This document shows positions 26,244 to 34,735 of a DNA stretch of 64,000 bases, one piece after another. Source of the stretch: Candidatus Gastranaerophilales bacterium (GTDB lineage Bacteria > Cyanobacteriota > Vampirovibrionia > Gastranaerophilales > Gastranaerophilaceae); the NCBI GenBank assembly GCA_944323045.1, contig CALUQX010000001.1, forward strand, positions 1 to 64,000, written 5' to 3'. Position numbers and translations under genes: made by a program. The notes beneath the pieces were generated by a model. The model was not told where the DNA came from, did no database searches, and saw only the letters and a list, made by a program, of their open reading frames with translations. Within the stretch, counting starts at the first letter, position 1. Each line of letters begins with the position of its first letter.

Positions 26244-26279
26244 TAGAGGGCGCGAATTTATTCGCGCCCTCTATTTTTT
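26244..26279 (+). terminator. Terminator of pgk
   Basis: Inverted repeat TAGAGGGCGCGAA / TTCGCGCCCTCTA with a 4-base loop (26244-26273), followed by six T. Confidence 0.9.
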
Positions 26280-26510
26280 CATGGAGCACTTATCAAAAAC
26301 ATACAATTACATGACAATGGTAGTATTACTATGAGAATAGAAGATTTGTACAATTTCAACCCTAATCGCACAAGTGCGCGAGGGCGAATTGGTGAACGTT
26401 TACAAAATGAAGGGAAATTAATAAATTTTTATATTATTGTTTTAATAGAAATCAAAAAATAATAAATACTGTTATTGACACTGATATTTATTTTTTATAA
26501 AAATATATAA

Positions 26511-27005
26511 ATGAAAAAACTTTTAAAATACTTGGAATATATAATTTTTATATTTTTAAATATTATTTTCAGCTTTAGTGTATTAGGGTTTTCTTTATTT
26601 TTACTTTTATTATTTTCTCCGCCGTTTCAAGCATTTTTGCCGCATAAAGCGGAGCTGACGGATGATGTTCTTTTGGCATATGCATTAGGAGCATTTTTAA
26701 TTTACTTATTTTATATTCCGGTGAAACTATTTATATTTCAAATCTTATTTATACTAAAAAATATTTTACCTAATATAAATTGTTTTTTAAAACATATTCT
26801 GGATAACAAAATTTTTCGACATAAAATACTGTTTTTTGCTTTTTTAATAGATTTAATTTTTTATTTGCTGGATGGATTTATATTAAATCCTATATTTTCC
26901 GGCAGTTTAAAGGATGCTACATCTACATTCATTATATTTGGCGGCGGAGTACTGCCGTGCTATTTTGTATTTTTACTGTGCAACAGACGGAGAATTAAAG
27001 AATAG
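26511..27005 (+). CDS. Small membrane protein, FGGGV family, copy 1
   Basis: 164 residues, AT-rich, with about four hydrophobic segments (roughly 10-40, 55-80, 98-120, 135-155). I do not recognise the family. It shares with the proteins at 27072 and 28536 the layout and the conserved ending ...FIIFGGGVLPCYFVFLLC. There is no ribosome site; TTGACA at 26475 and TATAAA at 26496 put the expected transcript start within a few bases of the ATG. The 289-bp gap before it holds the pgk terminator and one short unsupported frame (26331-26462). Confidence 0.65.
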   Translation: MKKLLKYLEYIIFIFLNIIFSFSVLGFSLFLLLLFSPPFQAFLPHKAELTDDVLLAYALGAFLIYLFYIPVKLFIFQILFILKNILPNINCFLKHILDNKIFRHKILFFAFLIDLIFYLLDGFILNPIFSGSLKDATSTFIIFGGGVLPCYFVFLLCNRRRIKE

Positions 27006-27036
27006 GGAATTATATTTAATAAATATTAATAAAAAA

Positions 27037-27065
27037 TTGTAATATTATAACAGGACTGTTATAAT
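27037..27065 (+). promoter_or_regulatory. Leaderless promoter of FGGGV copy 2
   Basis: TTGTAA (27037-27042), 17-bp spacer, TATAAT (27060-27065) with extended TGT, six bases, ATG at 27072. Confidence 0.7.
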
Positions 27066-27071
27066 TGGTTT

Positions 27072-27557
27072 ATGCCAAATATTCGAAAAATAGTTGAATT
27101 ATCGTTTTTTATAATTGTTAACATATTTATCAGTGCCATGCCGGTATTATATGTGATTTATAATTTAAGCAACCTGTTTGTTTCAAATACACAGCAGTTT
27201 AATCCTGCGACTACCGAACTTCCTTATTTATTTTGTTTTTTGATTTTCTGGGTGGTTATTATTGTTCTGAAAGTTACTTTTTTCCCGTTTTTATTTAAAT
27301 TAAAGAAATTTTTGCCTTATACACATATTTTTTTTATAAAGTTTATAGAAAACAGAAAATTGACAGGTAAATTAATACTGTATGTTTTACTTGCCGATAT
27401 TTTGTTAAATGGAATTAGTTATTTCTTACTTTTCAAAGATGTTGATATTTATGACTTGATAATTAATATTGTGGGAAACTTTTTATTCGGCGGCGGAGTC
27501 GGGTTCTGTTATTTATCACTGTTTGCATTTTTTTTAAATACAGATAAAAAACTTTAA
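27072..27557 (+). CDS. Small membrane protein, FGGGV family, copy 2
   Basis: 161 residues starting MPNIRKIVELSFFIIVNIFI. About four membrane segments; a conserved FNPATTELP loop and the ending NFLFGGGVGFCYLSLFAF. It is clearly paralogous to 28536 (first 20 residues nearly identical) and more distantly to 26511. No function is known to me. The gene and its upstream 90 bp form the unit that was duplicated. Confidence 0.75.
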   Translation: MPNIRKIVELSFFIIVNIFISAMPVLYVIYNLSNLFVSNTQQFNPATTELPYLFCFLIFWVVIIVLKVTFFPFLFKLKKFLPYTHIFFIKFIENRKLTGKLILYVLLADILLNGISYFLLFKDVDIYDLIINIVGNFLFGGGVGFCYLSLFAFFLNTDKKL

Positions 27558-27595
27558 AAATGGATATTATTTTAATTTTATGTTATAAAAAATAT

Positions 27596-28396
27596 ATGGT
27601 TAAAGTTTTTTATTTGCTATTGATAATATTAATAATTGAAAATAACTATTTATTTTTAGCTATATCTGCAGCAGTATTATATTTTTTATACTGTTTTATT
27701 TTAATGATTGACAGTTTGACTAATGACAGATGTAACAAAATAAATCTATCTTTAAATGCATATTTTATATTAATTTTAATTTTGATTTTTCAGAGTTTTG
27801 AAAGGTATGGAAGCTATGTGATATTTATACTTCCGTTTATATTTTTACCGGTGTTATGGGCAGCAGTTATTAAATTAATTATAAAAAGATTTAATATTGG
27901 CATCAGGAAAACAATGTTTTTGACAGCTTTATCCGGTATTGTGGCATCAGGTTATTTTTTTGTACTGAGTTTGATGATTTCATTTATGCCATCAGAAAAA
28001 TTAGTACCAAAATGGTTTTACACTCCTGAAATTATTCGTTTAAAACATTACCATGAAGAATATTCTCATTTTCCAACATTCTTACCCTTTAATATAAAAG
28101 ATTATCGTTTTGTCCAGGAACATGCATTTGACGGATATAATGTCAACTATTTAAGATTTTCAACTGATAAACAGTATTTGGATAATATTAAACAGGAGTA
28201 TGAGTGGTCATGTCAGATTGTTACAACAAACCGTAAACTAATAAATAATTTCGAAAGTATTTATATAAATGAAATTAATGATGATGAAGATGATGTTTGT
28301 ATTCTTCATAAAAAAACAGAATTAGAACATTATACTACAGGTATTGTTTTTACAAAGCAAAATAATACTATCTTTTATTTTTATAAAAATTTTTAG
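27596..28396 (+). CDS. Hypothetical membrane protein
   Basis: 266 residues from the ATG at 27596. This start is chosen because an extended -10 (TGT-TATAAA, 27581-27589) ends six bases before it, matching the leaderless pattern of its neighbours; the ATG at 27560 has neither a ribosome site nor such a box. Four to five hydrophobic segments fill residues 1-150 (including FERYGSYVIFILPFIFLPVL). A soluble C-terminal part of about 110 residues is rich in Tyr, Asn and Asp. It lies between two FGGGV paralogues. Not recognised. Confidence 0.65.
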   Translation: MVKVFYLLLIILIIENNYLFLAISAAVLYFLYCFILMIDSLTNDRCNKINLSLNAYFILILILIFQSFERYGSYVIFILPFIFLPVLWAAVIKLIIKRFNIGIRKTMFLTALSGIVASGYFFVLSLMISFMPSEKLVPKWFYTPEIIRLKHYHEEYSHFPTFLPFNIKDYRFVQEHAFDGYNVNYLRFSTDKQYLDNIKQEYEWSCQIVTTNRKLINNFESIYINEINDDEDDVCILHKKTELEHYTTGIVFTKQNNTIFYFYKNF

Positions 28397-28535
28397 TGTT
28401 AAATAGACTAACACCTGAACAAGCTGTTGTTTATTTTTATGCTGCAACGGTCGAAGAATTAAAGAATAAGGAAATATATTTAATAAATATTAATAAAAAA
28501 TTGTAATATTATAACAAGACTGTTATGATTATTCT
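28397..28535 (+). pseudogene. Remnant of an FGGGV gene end plus duplicated promoter
   Basis: Bases 28436-28520 align by eye with the 3' end of copy 1 and the spacer after it (26972-27056): GAAGAATTAAAGAAT, AATATATTTAATAAATATT, AAAAATTGTAATATTATAAC. The coding part is broken. It marks a tandem duplication whose unit ran from the end of copy 1 into copy 2. TTGTAA (28501) - N17 - TATGAT (28524-28529) - N6 - ATG (28536) is the promoter of copy 3. Confidence 0.6.
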
Positions 28536-29036
28536 ATGCCAAATATTAAAAAAATAGTTGAATTATCGTTTTTTATAATTGTTAACATATTTATCAGTGT
28601 ATTTCCGCTTTTAGATTGTATTAACAGAGCTAGTGATTGGGTTATTATCGACAGTCATCATCTTAATCCTGCTACTGTAGATATTTTCCCTTTCATTATT
28701 TGTTTTATTTTATTATGGATTCCTTGTATATTATTTAAGAGTTGCTTATTCCCATTTCTCTTTCGTTTACAGAAGTATTTACCGAATATACATAATTTTT
28801 TTGTAAAACTAACACAGCAGCGTTCTTTCAAATACAAGTTCACCATTATAATTTTGTTAATGGATGCCTTACTAAATGGTATAATTACTTATCTATTATT
28901 TAACGATTCAAATAGCCGTGACATAATAGATAGTATTGTTTTAAACTTTTTATTTGGCGGCGGAGTGTGGTTCTGTTATTTATCACTCTACATCTGGCTT
29001 GATACTAAAAAGAATTATTTTACAAAACAGCCTTGA
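28536..29036 (+). CDS. Small membrane protein, FGGGV family, copy 3
   Basis: 166 residues, MPNIKKIVELSFFIIVNIFI at the start, LNPATVDIF loop, and NFLFGGGVWFCYLSLYIW near the end. It is close to copy 2 (27072) throughout. A leaderless promoter identical in layout lies upstream (28501-28529). It converges on the mntP-like gene with a 17-bp overlap. Confidence 0.75.
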   Translation: MPNIKKIVELSFFIIVNIFISVFPLLDCINRASDWVIIDSHHLNPATVDIFPFIICFILLWIPCILFKSCLFPFLFRLQKYLPNIHNFFVKLTQQRSFKYKFTIIILLMDALLNGIITYLLFNDSNSRDIIDSIVLNFLFGGGVWFCYLSLYIWLDTKKNYFTKQP

Positions 29037-29559
29037 GCGCAAGCAGTATCAGGATTACTCCGCCGGATATCTCAAGATATTTTGACGGAAAATTCTTAAT
29101 CAAATTCCCGCTCCAAAATCCGGCTAATGACATTATAAATGACGCAAAGCCGATTATCGTTGCAGGTTCAACAAGCGGTGTATGGCTGAAATTCAGACTG
29201 CCGCCTGCAACAAGCGCATCTATACTGGTCGCAATCCCCATTCCCACAAGACATTTAAAGCCGATACAGCATATTTCATCCTCTTTTGGCTGAAATGCCT
29301 CTGCAATAAATTTTATCCCTAGAATTAAAAAAATTGCAAAAACAATAATATCACTGAATGTCGCTACATATTTGTGGATTACATCCGCCCCTGTATAACC
29401 GATACAGGGCATCAGTCCCTGAAATATTCCCATTGTAAGCGCAAGGAATAGTGAATTTTTCACACGCTGAGATTTAAAAATTAACCCCTGCGAAAATGAT
29501 ACAACGCAACAGTCAATTCCAAGGGCTATTGCAAGTAAAAATATCTCAATTATACTCAT
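29020..29559 (-). CDS. MntP-like manganese efflux pump
   Basis: 179 residues with six predicted membrane helices. The two internal repeats show the paired Asp motifs ALGIDCCVVSFSQG (first) and GIATSIDALVAGGSL (second), typical of MntP. These proteins export Mn2+. The start lies 14 bp inside the end of the DUF4127 gene, so the two are cotranscribed. Manganese-sensing elements (yybP-ykoY riboswitch) were not seen upstream. Confidence 0.85.
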   Translation of the reverse strand: MSIIEIFLLAIALGIDCCVVSFSQGLIFKSQRVKNSLFLALTMGIFQGLMPCIGYTGADVIHKYVATFSDIIVFAIFLILGIKFIAEAFQPKEDEICCIGFKCLVGMGIATSIDALVAGGSLNFSHTPLVEPATIIGFASFIMSLAGFWSGNLIKNFPSKYLEISGGVILILLALKAVL

Positions 29560-30901
29560 TTACTTCAACCTCAAAAAGCCTGTGCCATGGAAAAGTATAT
29601 TTTGCATCAACTTTTATCTCAAGCTGCTGCGATATAATCGTTTCAAACGGTCGCATTTTTGCTTTAATTTTTTCTACGTCAGGCTCCTCAAGCTGCTGAC
29701 GAACATTTGCCTGATATGCCCAATCATCCAAAAATCTGACTGCCTGCAATTTTTTAAATGCACGGTCATCATATTCTTTTGCAAAATATTTGATAACACC
29801 GGCACAGATCAGACTGCCAAGCGAATTTGCAGAGGTATTCCACGCTGAATAACCGTAAAATGCCTTCCCTAATCCTTTCTCAAACAGTTTATGTACAAAT
29901 GCGTTGTCTGCTCCGTTGGCAAATCTTACATCCGCTATCATATAAGATCTTTCAGGCAGACTCCAGTCTCCGGAAAAAGGTTTTGTCGCCACTTTCATGA
30001 CAATTTCACCCTGATGCTCTTCAAAATTATTTATATAGAGAAGAATATCCGCATTGTCTGTGCTGACAATCTTACATCCGGCAAGTTCTAATTGTCCGTT
30101 TACTGACTTTTCTATTGATACATCTTCGTAATTTGAGATTAAATTTTTCTGAGAAGGTTCAAGAAAAATCGGCGCTACATTCAGCTTTTGCGTGTGAAAA
30201 TCACTCACAGCACGGGCGAGCAATGTTAAAGGAATCTCGTCCGCACCTGTTTTGATAAACCCGCCGAGTTTTTCCAGCGCCCTTGCCTCCTGTACATTAA
30301 ACCCGTATTCTGCACAATCATCCTTTGAAAATACAAGTGTGTTAAAAATCCCCTGTTTTTGCTTTTCAAGATAAAGTTTATTAATCTCAAAATTTCGTTT
30401 GCGTCCCGCAAGATAATCATCAAGAATTTCTGACGGTATCACATTTGCAATACAGCTTTCTGCACCTAACTTGTGCGTCTGGTAGGAGTAATCAAAAATC
30501 TTTTTTCCGTATTTTGACCAGTATTCTTTTTCTTCTTCATTAATATTGTTGTTTGAAATACGCATTATACTGGAAAAAGCATAAACTTTTGCCCCGTTAT
30601 TTTTTAGAATCTGACATAGCTTTTCCACACGCTTTTCAATTTCTTCAAAGCTGTCCGAACAGCGTCTGGACGGTATCAATCCGCCATATGCAACTGTGTC
30701 CAGCGCCACAATAATTGCATCCAATTCCGGCAGACTCTCAAGCCAGCCCAAAATTTTTTCTCTGTCAGCACACTTCACCAAATCACCGAGCCATGCGCGT
30801 TCCGGCATGAAAAACTCAATGCTTTTATCAATTCCGGCACACATCTCAGGAAGACTATAGCAGACAGGTCGGTTATCTATCGGTACAAATCCTATTTTCA
30901 T
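29546..30901 (-). CDS. DUF4127 family protein
   Basis: 451 residues. Family marks: FVPIDNRPVCYSLP at the start, DTVAYGGLIPSRR near 90-103, and FSSIMRISN. The reaction is unknown; members are found mostly in Firmicutes and allies. No signal peptide. CTGGAG precedes the start. It is the first gene of a two-gene operon with the mntP-like gene. Confidence 0.85.
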   Translation of the reverse strand: MKIGFVPIDNRPVCYSLPEMCAGIDKSIEFFMPERAWLGDLVKCADREKILGWLESLPELDAIIVALDTVAYGGLIPSRRCSDSFEEIEKRVEKLCQILKNNGAKVYAFSSIMRISNNNINEEEKEYWSKYGKKIFDYSYQTHKLGAESCIANVIPSEILDDYLAGRKRNFEINKLYLEKQKQGIFNTLVFSKDDCAEYGFNVQEARALEKLGGFIKTGADEIPLTLLARAVSDFHTQKLNVAPIFLEPSQKNLISNYEDVSIEKSVNGQLELAGCKIVSTDNADILLYINNFEEHQGEIVMKVATKPFSGDWSLPERSYMIADVRFANGADNAFVHKLFEKGLGKAFYGYSAWNTSANSLGSLICAGVIKYFAKEYDDRAFKKLQAVRFLDDWAYQANVRQQLEEPDVEKIKAKMRPFETIISQQLEIKVDAKYTFPWHRLFEVEVNEYN

Positions 30902-31018
30902 ATCTCCAGTATACTAAAATATAATGCGTTTTACAAATTATTAACAAATTATTGCCCGATGCGCAAAAAAATATTTTTTCTTGTTTTCAAATTGACTGTA
31001 ATATTACTTAAAAAAAAC

Positions 31019-31047
31019 TTGAGGTTATCAACTCTAAGTTTTATAAT
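31019..31047 (+). promoter_or_regulatory. Promoter of prs
   Basis: TTGAGG (31019-31024), 17-bp spacer, TATAAT (31042-31047). AGAAGGAAAAG follows before the ATG at 31082. Confidence 0.6.
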
Positions 31048-31081
31048 ATAAAAGCGATTCAGAAAGAAGGAAAAGTATTAA

Positions 31082-32092
31082 ATGGTTTTGGAAATGCCTC
31101 TTGAACAATTGGAACGTACAATTAATCCGACCCATGACATAAAACTCTTTGCCGGACGCTCCAATCCTAAACTCGCTCAGGAAATAGCTGATTATCTGGG
31201 CACAACAATCGGACCTATGGTAGTGAAAAATTTTGCTGACGGCGAAATTTATGTTCAGGTAAAAGAAAGTGTACGCGGAGATGATGTATTCATTATCCAG
31301 CCGCTTTGCAACCCTGTTAATGAAAATTTGATGGAATTGTTAATTATAATCGACGCATTCAAAAGAGCCAGCGCCAAAACAATTACTGCGGTAATTCCTT
31401 ATTATGGATATGCAAGACAGGATAGAAAAACTTCCGGTCGTGAGGCAATCACAGCTAAACTCGTTGCAGATTTGCTGACAACAGCAGGTACTGACAGAGT
31501 GCTTGCAATGGATTTGCATACAGGTCAAATTCAAGGGTTCTTTAATATTCTGGTTGACCATATTTTTGCAATGCCGATTCTTGTAAATTACATTAAAAAA
31601 CTTGGCATCAACCCTGATGATATGGTTGCGGTAAGCCCTGATACAGGCGGCGTACAACGAACAAGACATCTTGCAAAAGAAATAGGTACAACACTTGCTA
31701 TTATCGACAAACGCCGCGACAAACACAATGAAGCTATTGCAAGCCATGTAATCGGTGATGTAAAAGATAAAGTTTGTATTCTTTTTGACGATTTGATTGA
31801 CACAGCAGGCACAATATGTGAAGCCTCAAAACTTTTGAAAAAAGAAGGGGCAAAAGATGTTTATGTATGCGCTGTTCACCCTGTATTTTCAGGTCCGGCT
31901 ATAGAACGCCTGACAGAAGCACCAATCAAGGAATGCATTGTTACAAACACAATTCCTCTGAAAATGGATAACATGCCTGCCAAAATCAAACAGCTTTCTG
32001 TGGCACCGCTTTTAGGACAGGCAATTTCAAGAATCCATGATGATGAATCCGTAAGTTCACTGTTTGGATTTGAAAAAGATATTCAGGTATAA
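31082..32092 (+). CDS. prs: Ribose-phosphate pyrophosphokinase (PRPP synthetase)
   Basis: 336 residues; an N-terminal extension of about 18 residues precedes [18 protein letters not shown]. Seen: [45 protein letters not shown], the PRPP loop [11 protein letters not shown], and [10 protein letters not shown] near the end. It makes PRPP from ribose 5-phosphate and ATP, feeding purine, pyrimidine, histidine and tryptophan synthesis. Single gene with its own terminator. Confidence 0.97.
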   Translation: MVLEMPLEQLERTINPTHDIKLFAGRSNPKLAQEIADYLGTTIGPMVVKNFADGEIYVQVKESVRGDDVFIIQPLCNPVNENLMELLIIIDAFKRASAKTITAVIPYYGYARQDRKTSGREAITAKLVADLLTTAGTDRVLAMDLHTGQIQGFFNILVDHIFAMPILVNYIKKLGINPDDMVAVSPDTGGVQRTRHLAKEIGTTLAIIDKRRDKHNEAIASHVIGDVKDKVCILFDDLIDTAGTICEASKLLKKEGAKDVYVCAVHPVFSGPAIERLTEAPIKECIVTNTIPLKMDNMPAKIKQLSVAPLLGQAISRIHDDESVSSLFGFEKDIQV

Positions 32093-32118
32093 TTAAAGAA
32101 TGAAGTATGAAAAAGACA

Positions 32119-32146
32119 AAATCTCCTCTAAATAGAGGAGATTTTT
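32119..32146 (+). terminator. Terminator of prs
   Basis: AAATCTCCTCTA / TAGAGGAGATTT with a 2-base loop, then TT. Confidence 0.85.
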
Positions 32147-32189
32147 ATAATGTAATAAAGTTTCGAAAATGTTCAGACGTAGGGTAATT

Positions 32190-32264
32190 TATAATTATGA
32201 AAATGTTTTTTCATAATCCTCCCCAAGTCTGGTAGCCGTTCTTTTCCAAAGACGGCTTTTTTTT
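32190..32264 (+). ncRNA. Candidate small RNA or leaderless micro-ORF unit
   Basis: TATAAT at 32190-32195 is followed, seven bases on, by ATG at 32203, a 10-codon frame (MFFHNPPQVW, stop TAG at 32233-32235) and then directly a strong terminator. The terminator is AGCCGT...ACGGCT with extra CTTT/AAAG pairs, 32234-32257, then eight T. An alternative view is a hairpin (32194-32217), an unpaired C-rich CCTCCCC and the terminator, an architecture like cyanobacterial Yfr1. CCTCC could pair with Shine-Dalgarno sequences. No gene follows on this strand for 1.7 kb, so it is a self-contained unit. No clear -35. The rest of the 289-bp gap (32265-32381) holds a short GC palindrome only. Confidence 0.35.
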
Positions 32265-32381
32265 GCGCCTGCGCAAAGTTGCAGTTATAATCTGCTTTTT
32301 AGTTGTAAGACTGAATAATAGAACTTATTTGCACTGTGATGACTTAAGCTGGGGCGGCAAACACAGGTGTTCAGAATAAAT

Positions 32382-33116
32382 TTACTGCCACTTTGCCTGC
32401 ACAATGCATAAATCTTCACCTGTTTCAGCATTTTTCAACAGATGCAATGTTGTATCGGCTGATGCCATTTCTATTTGTGAAACTACTTTTTCGCCGTATT
32501 TAATCTCTTTTTTGAACTGCATATCAAGAGTTTTTAGTTTACGCTCTTTGCGAAACTCCAGAGGCAGCGGTTCAAACGCCCAGACAATATAATTGCAGTT
32601 GTTGGCGTGCATATTAACATCTATGTCATCATACCGGACTTCAAAAGTTTTTTCTAAATCAACTTTAGAAAGCGGCTGGATTTTAGAAAACGCAAGGTCA
32701 TCCTCACGTTTTTCAAAAGCCGCCATCTTCTCATTGTTTAAGGCTTTTTGCGCCGGCACAAGCGCCCTTGTGTCAATATCTGCAACAGCCCAGATGCTTG
32801 CGATTCGCGCAAGCGTTTTTTCTGCTGTACAAATCTCAAAATCACGATATGCAAACAGTTTATGACAGCCGCGCGGCTCAGTTTTCAAAGTCAAATTATA
32901 GTGTCCCTGCGGATAGTCATAGAATTCCATATGATATTTCAAAAGAAACCATGCCAGATTATGACTTGAAACATAAGAGTAGCCAAATCCAAGACTTTCA
33001 GCATTATAACTTGCCATATCCTGAAGATAATTCAAAATTGCAGAAGGCTTTAGTCTCAACCCGTAATCCATTTCGGAATATTTAACTTTTATGTTTTCAG
33101 TGTAAGCGTTTATCAT
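32382..33116 (-). CDS. Acyl-ACP thioesterase
   Basis: 244 residues, double hot-dog fold. First half: YSEMDYGLRLKPSAILNYLQDMA, then WFLLKYHMEFYDYP. Second half: VRYDDIDVNMHANNCNYIVWAFEPLP, where the DIDxNxHxNN pattern carries the catalytic Asp/Asn/His group. It releases free fatty acids from acyl-ACP and may set membrane lipid chain length. No neighbouring fatty-acid genes. Confidence 0.9.
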   Translation of the reverse strand: MINAYTENIKVKYSEMDYGLRLKPSAILNYLQDMASYNAESLGFGYSYVSSHNLAWFLLKYHMEFYDYPQGHYNLTLKTEPRGCHKLFAYRDFEICTAEKTLARIASIWAVADIDTRALVPAQKALNNEKMAAFEKREDDLAFSKIQPLSKVDLEKTFEVRYDDIDVNMHANNCNYIVWAFEPLPLEFRKERKLKTLDMQFKKEIKYGEKVVSQIEMASADTTLHLLKNAETGEDLCIVQAKWQ

Positions 33117-33147
33117 CTCACATTAAAATATAACATAAAGACGAAAC

Positions 33148-33843
33148 TCAGTCACAGGTTCTTTTGCCGTCCCAGCTTAAATCATCACATTTAGTGTAGT
33201 TCATATTTTCGTTTTCAAGTACCCATGCAGCGCAAGATGTGGAGCTTTCAAATTTACAGTGTGTTTCAAATGGATATTTTGTTTCTTCCTTAGAGCCAAA
33301 TGGCACAACTCCTTTTTGTGTAATATAGAAATAAAAAACATCTTTGCCTAGTTGATTGGGTTTATTACTTCCATTTATATCCACACTAAATTCTCCGCAG
33401 GTATTTTTTAAAGCACCTGTCCCAGCCTCTGATTGACATACTTCAGAAGAATATCTTGAAAAGTAACGCAGAATCATGCCATTTTCTAATACTGCATATT
33501 TTGATGTAGAAGCAAAATTGTCTGTTTTTCCCCAATCTGCACTATAATTTTTTAGTGTTATATACTTATTGTCGGCACAGCCAAGATATGTGTGCTCACA
33601 TGTTTTATGAACTTTAAAAATTTTTAAAATATCTTCTGTTTTATAATCGACATCACCGTTTGCTATATTCATATTATATGCGTAAGATAATTCAGCATAG
33701 AATTTTTTTAATTTTGTAATCAGTACTTTTTCCTGATATTTCTGAATAAAAGAAGGAATTGTTAATGCTGCTACAATCCCGATAATTGCTAACGCAATTA
33801 GAGTTTCTGCAAGTGTAAATGCTGTTTTTGTACGATTAAACAT
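33148..33843 (-). CDS. Type IV pseudopilin-like protein, short form (module D)
   Basis: 231 residues with a short 8-residue leader, A8^FTLAETLIALAIIGIVAALTIP. The globular part carries about eight Cys (HKTCEHTYLGC, SEVCQSEAG, TCGEFS, HCKFESSTSC, KCDDLSWDGKRTCD), so disulphides are likely in the mature protein. It resembles the short forms at 3747 and 45147 in the helix-following segment (Y-x-x-K/R-V-x-x-T-K/R-L-x-K/R-F) but has a different C-terminus. AGGAGAATATT precedes the start. Divergent from the XRE gene at 34002. Confidence 0.88.
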   Translation of the reverse strand: MFNRTKTAFTLAETLIALAIIGIVAALTIPSFIQKYQEKVLITKLKKFYAELSYAYNMNIANGDVDYKTEDILKIFKVHKTCEHTYLGCADNKYITLKNYSADWGKTDNFASTSKYAVLENGMILRYFSRYSSEVCQSEAGTGALKNTCGEFSVDINGSNKPNQLGKDVFYFYITQKGVVPFGSKEETKYPFETHCKFESSTSCAAWVLENENMNYTKCDDLSWDGKRTCD

Positions 33844-33858
33844 AATATTCTCCTATCT

Positions 33859-33929
33859 AAAAAATAGTAACTTATATATTTATTACATCTATTAAATCAT
33901 GTTATACTATTTTTTAAATACTTTGTCAA
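33859..33929 (-). promoter_or_regulatory. Promoter of pseudopilin D with a long dyad
   Basis: On the minus strand TTGACA (33929-33924), 17-bp spacer, TATAAC (33906-33901). An 11-bp inverted repeat, AAAAAATAGTA (33859-33869) / TACTATTTTTT (33905-33915), has one arm on the -10/spacer and the other in the leader. This is an arrangement suited to repression by looping or to a leader RNA hairpin. Confidence 0.6.
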
Positions 33930-34001
33930 TATAGCAAAAGATTTATTATATCGTTAAATAATTTATCTCACATTGCTAAAATTACAAAATCGGAGTAATT
34001 T

Positions 34002-34316
34002 ATGGACGATATAAAAAAACTACTCGGTAGAAGAATTAAAGAATTACGTATAAAAAATAAACTATCTCAGGAAGAGCTTGCTGAAAAAATTGATATTGCG
34101 GAACGCAATTTAAGTAAAATTGAATGCGGAATAAATTTTATCCGTGCGGAAAAAATCGGTAAACTCGCAGAAGCGTTAAAAGTTGAACCAAAAGATTTAT
34201 TTGACTTTAGTCATCAACAGGATATAACTGAGATTAAAAAAGAATTGATTGCCGCAATAGACAGCGGTGATGAACGACTCCGGCTGATATATCAGATTTA
34301 CAAAGCTGTATGTTAA
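34002..34316 (+). CDS. XRE-family regulator (pilin module D)
   Basis: 104 residues: GRRIKELRIKNKLSQEELAEKIDIAERNLSKIECGINFI (about 9-47) and a helical tail ending RLIYQIYKAVC. CGGAG precedes the start. Most similar to the protein at 61119 (IDI..RNLSKIE.G). Divergent from pseudopilin D; the HicA-like gene follows 53 bp downstream in the same direction, so one transcript may carry both. Confidence 0.87.
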   Translation: MDDIKKLLGRRIKELRIKNKLSQEELAEKIDIAERNLSKIECGINFIRAEKIGKLAEALKVEPKDLFDFSHQQDITEIKKELIAAIDSGDERLRLIYQIYKAVC

Positions 34317-34369
34317 AAACAATCAAGAGTACTATTGCAAGTATAATTTTACGGAGTTAGTATAAATAT

Positions 34370-34735
34370 ATGAAAATAACCGGCATACAAAACTATCAGT
34401 ACAGCCCGAATTTTAACGGATCAAAAGATAAATTTATACAAAAAATATTACAGGCTGACAATATTAAGAAGATAAAAATTTTATCATCCGATGTTGAGAG
34501 AATTTGTGAATCTCTGGGGTTTGAACGTAATAAAAAACGCGGTTCACATATGACATTTAAGATTTCCGATACTGAAAATATGATGATAGTTGCCCCGCAT
34601 AACAATAAAAATGAAATAAGCCATACTGACAAAGTTAAATTTCAAAGGTTTTTGAAAAAATATTATAAAAACGCACCAGATAAAGCTGATAAAACTGAAT
34701 CTGAAAATCAAAATTCACTTGATGTAATTATTTAG
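34370..34735 (+). CDS. HicA-like toxin-domain protein
   Basis: 121 residues. The core (about 35-105) reads SSDVERICESLGFERNKKRGSHMTFKI...MMIVAPHNNKNEISH. This is the HicA mRNA-interferase pattern, including the G-S-H active-site His and the strand after it. HicA is normally 60-80 residues; here an N-terminal MKITGIQNYQYSPNFNG and a C-terminal charged tail are added. No HicB gene is adjacent; the XRE protein upstream may be its partner (inference). It could alternatively be a diverged RNA-binding protein. Overlaps the convergent GNAT gene by 21 bp. Confidence 0.7.
   Translation: MKITGIQNYQYSPNFNGSKDKFIQKILQADNIKKIKILSSDVERICESLGFERNKKRGSHMTFKISDTENMMIVAPHNNKNEISHTDKVKFQRFLKKYYKNAPDKADKTESENQNSLDVII

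Noticed and set aside
26331-26462. 43-codon frame MRIEDLYNFNPNR
   Set aside because: No ribosome site, no -10 at the leaderless position and no family resemblance; may be a remnant.
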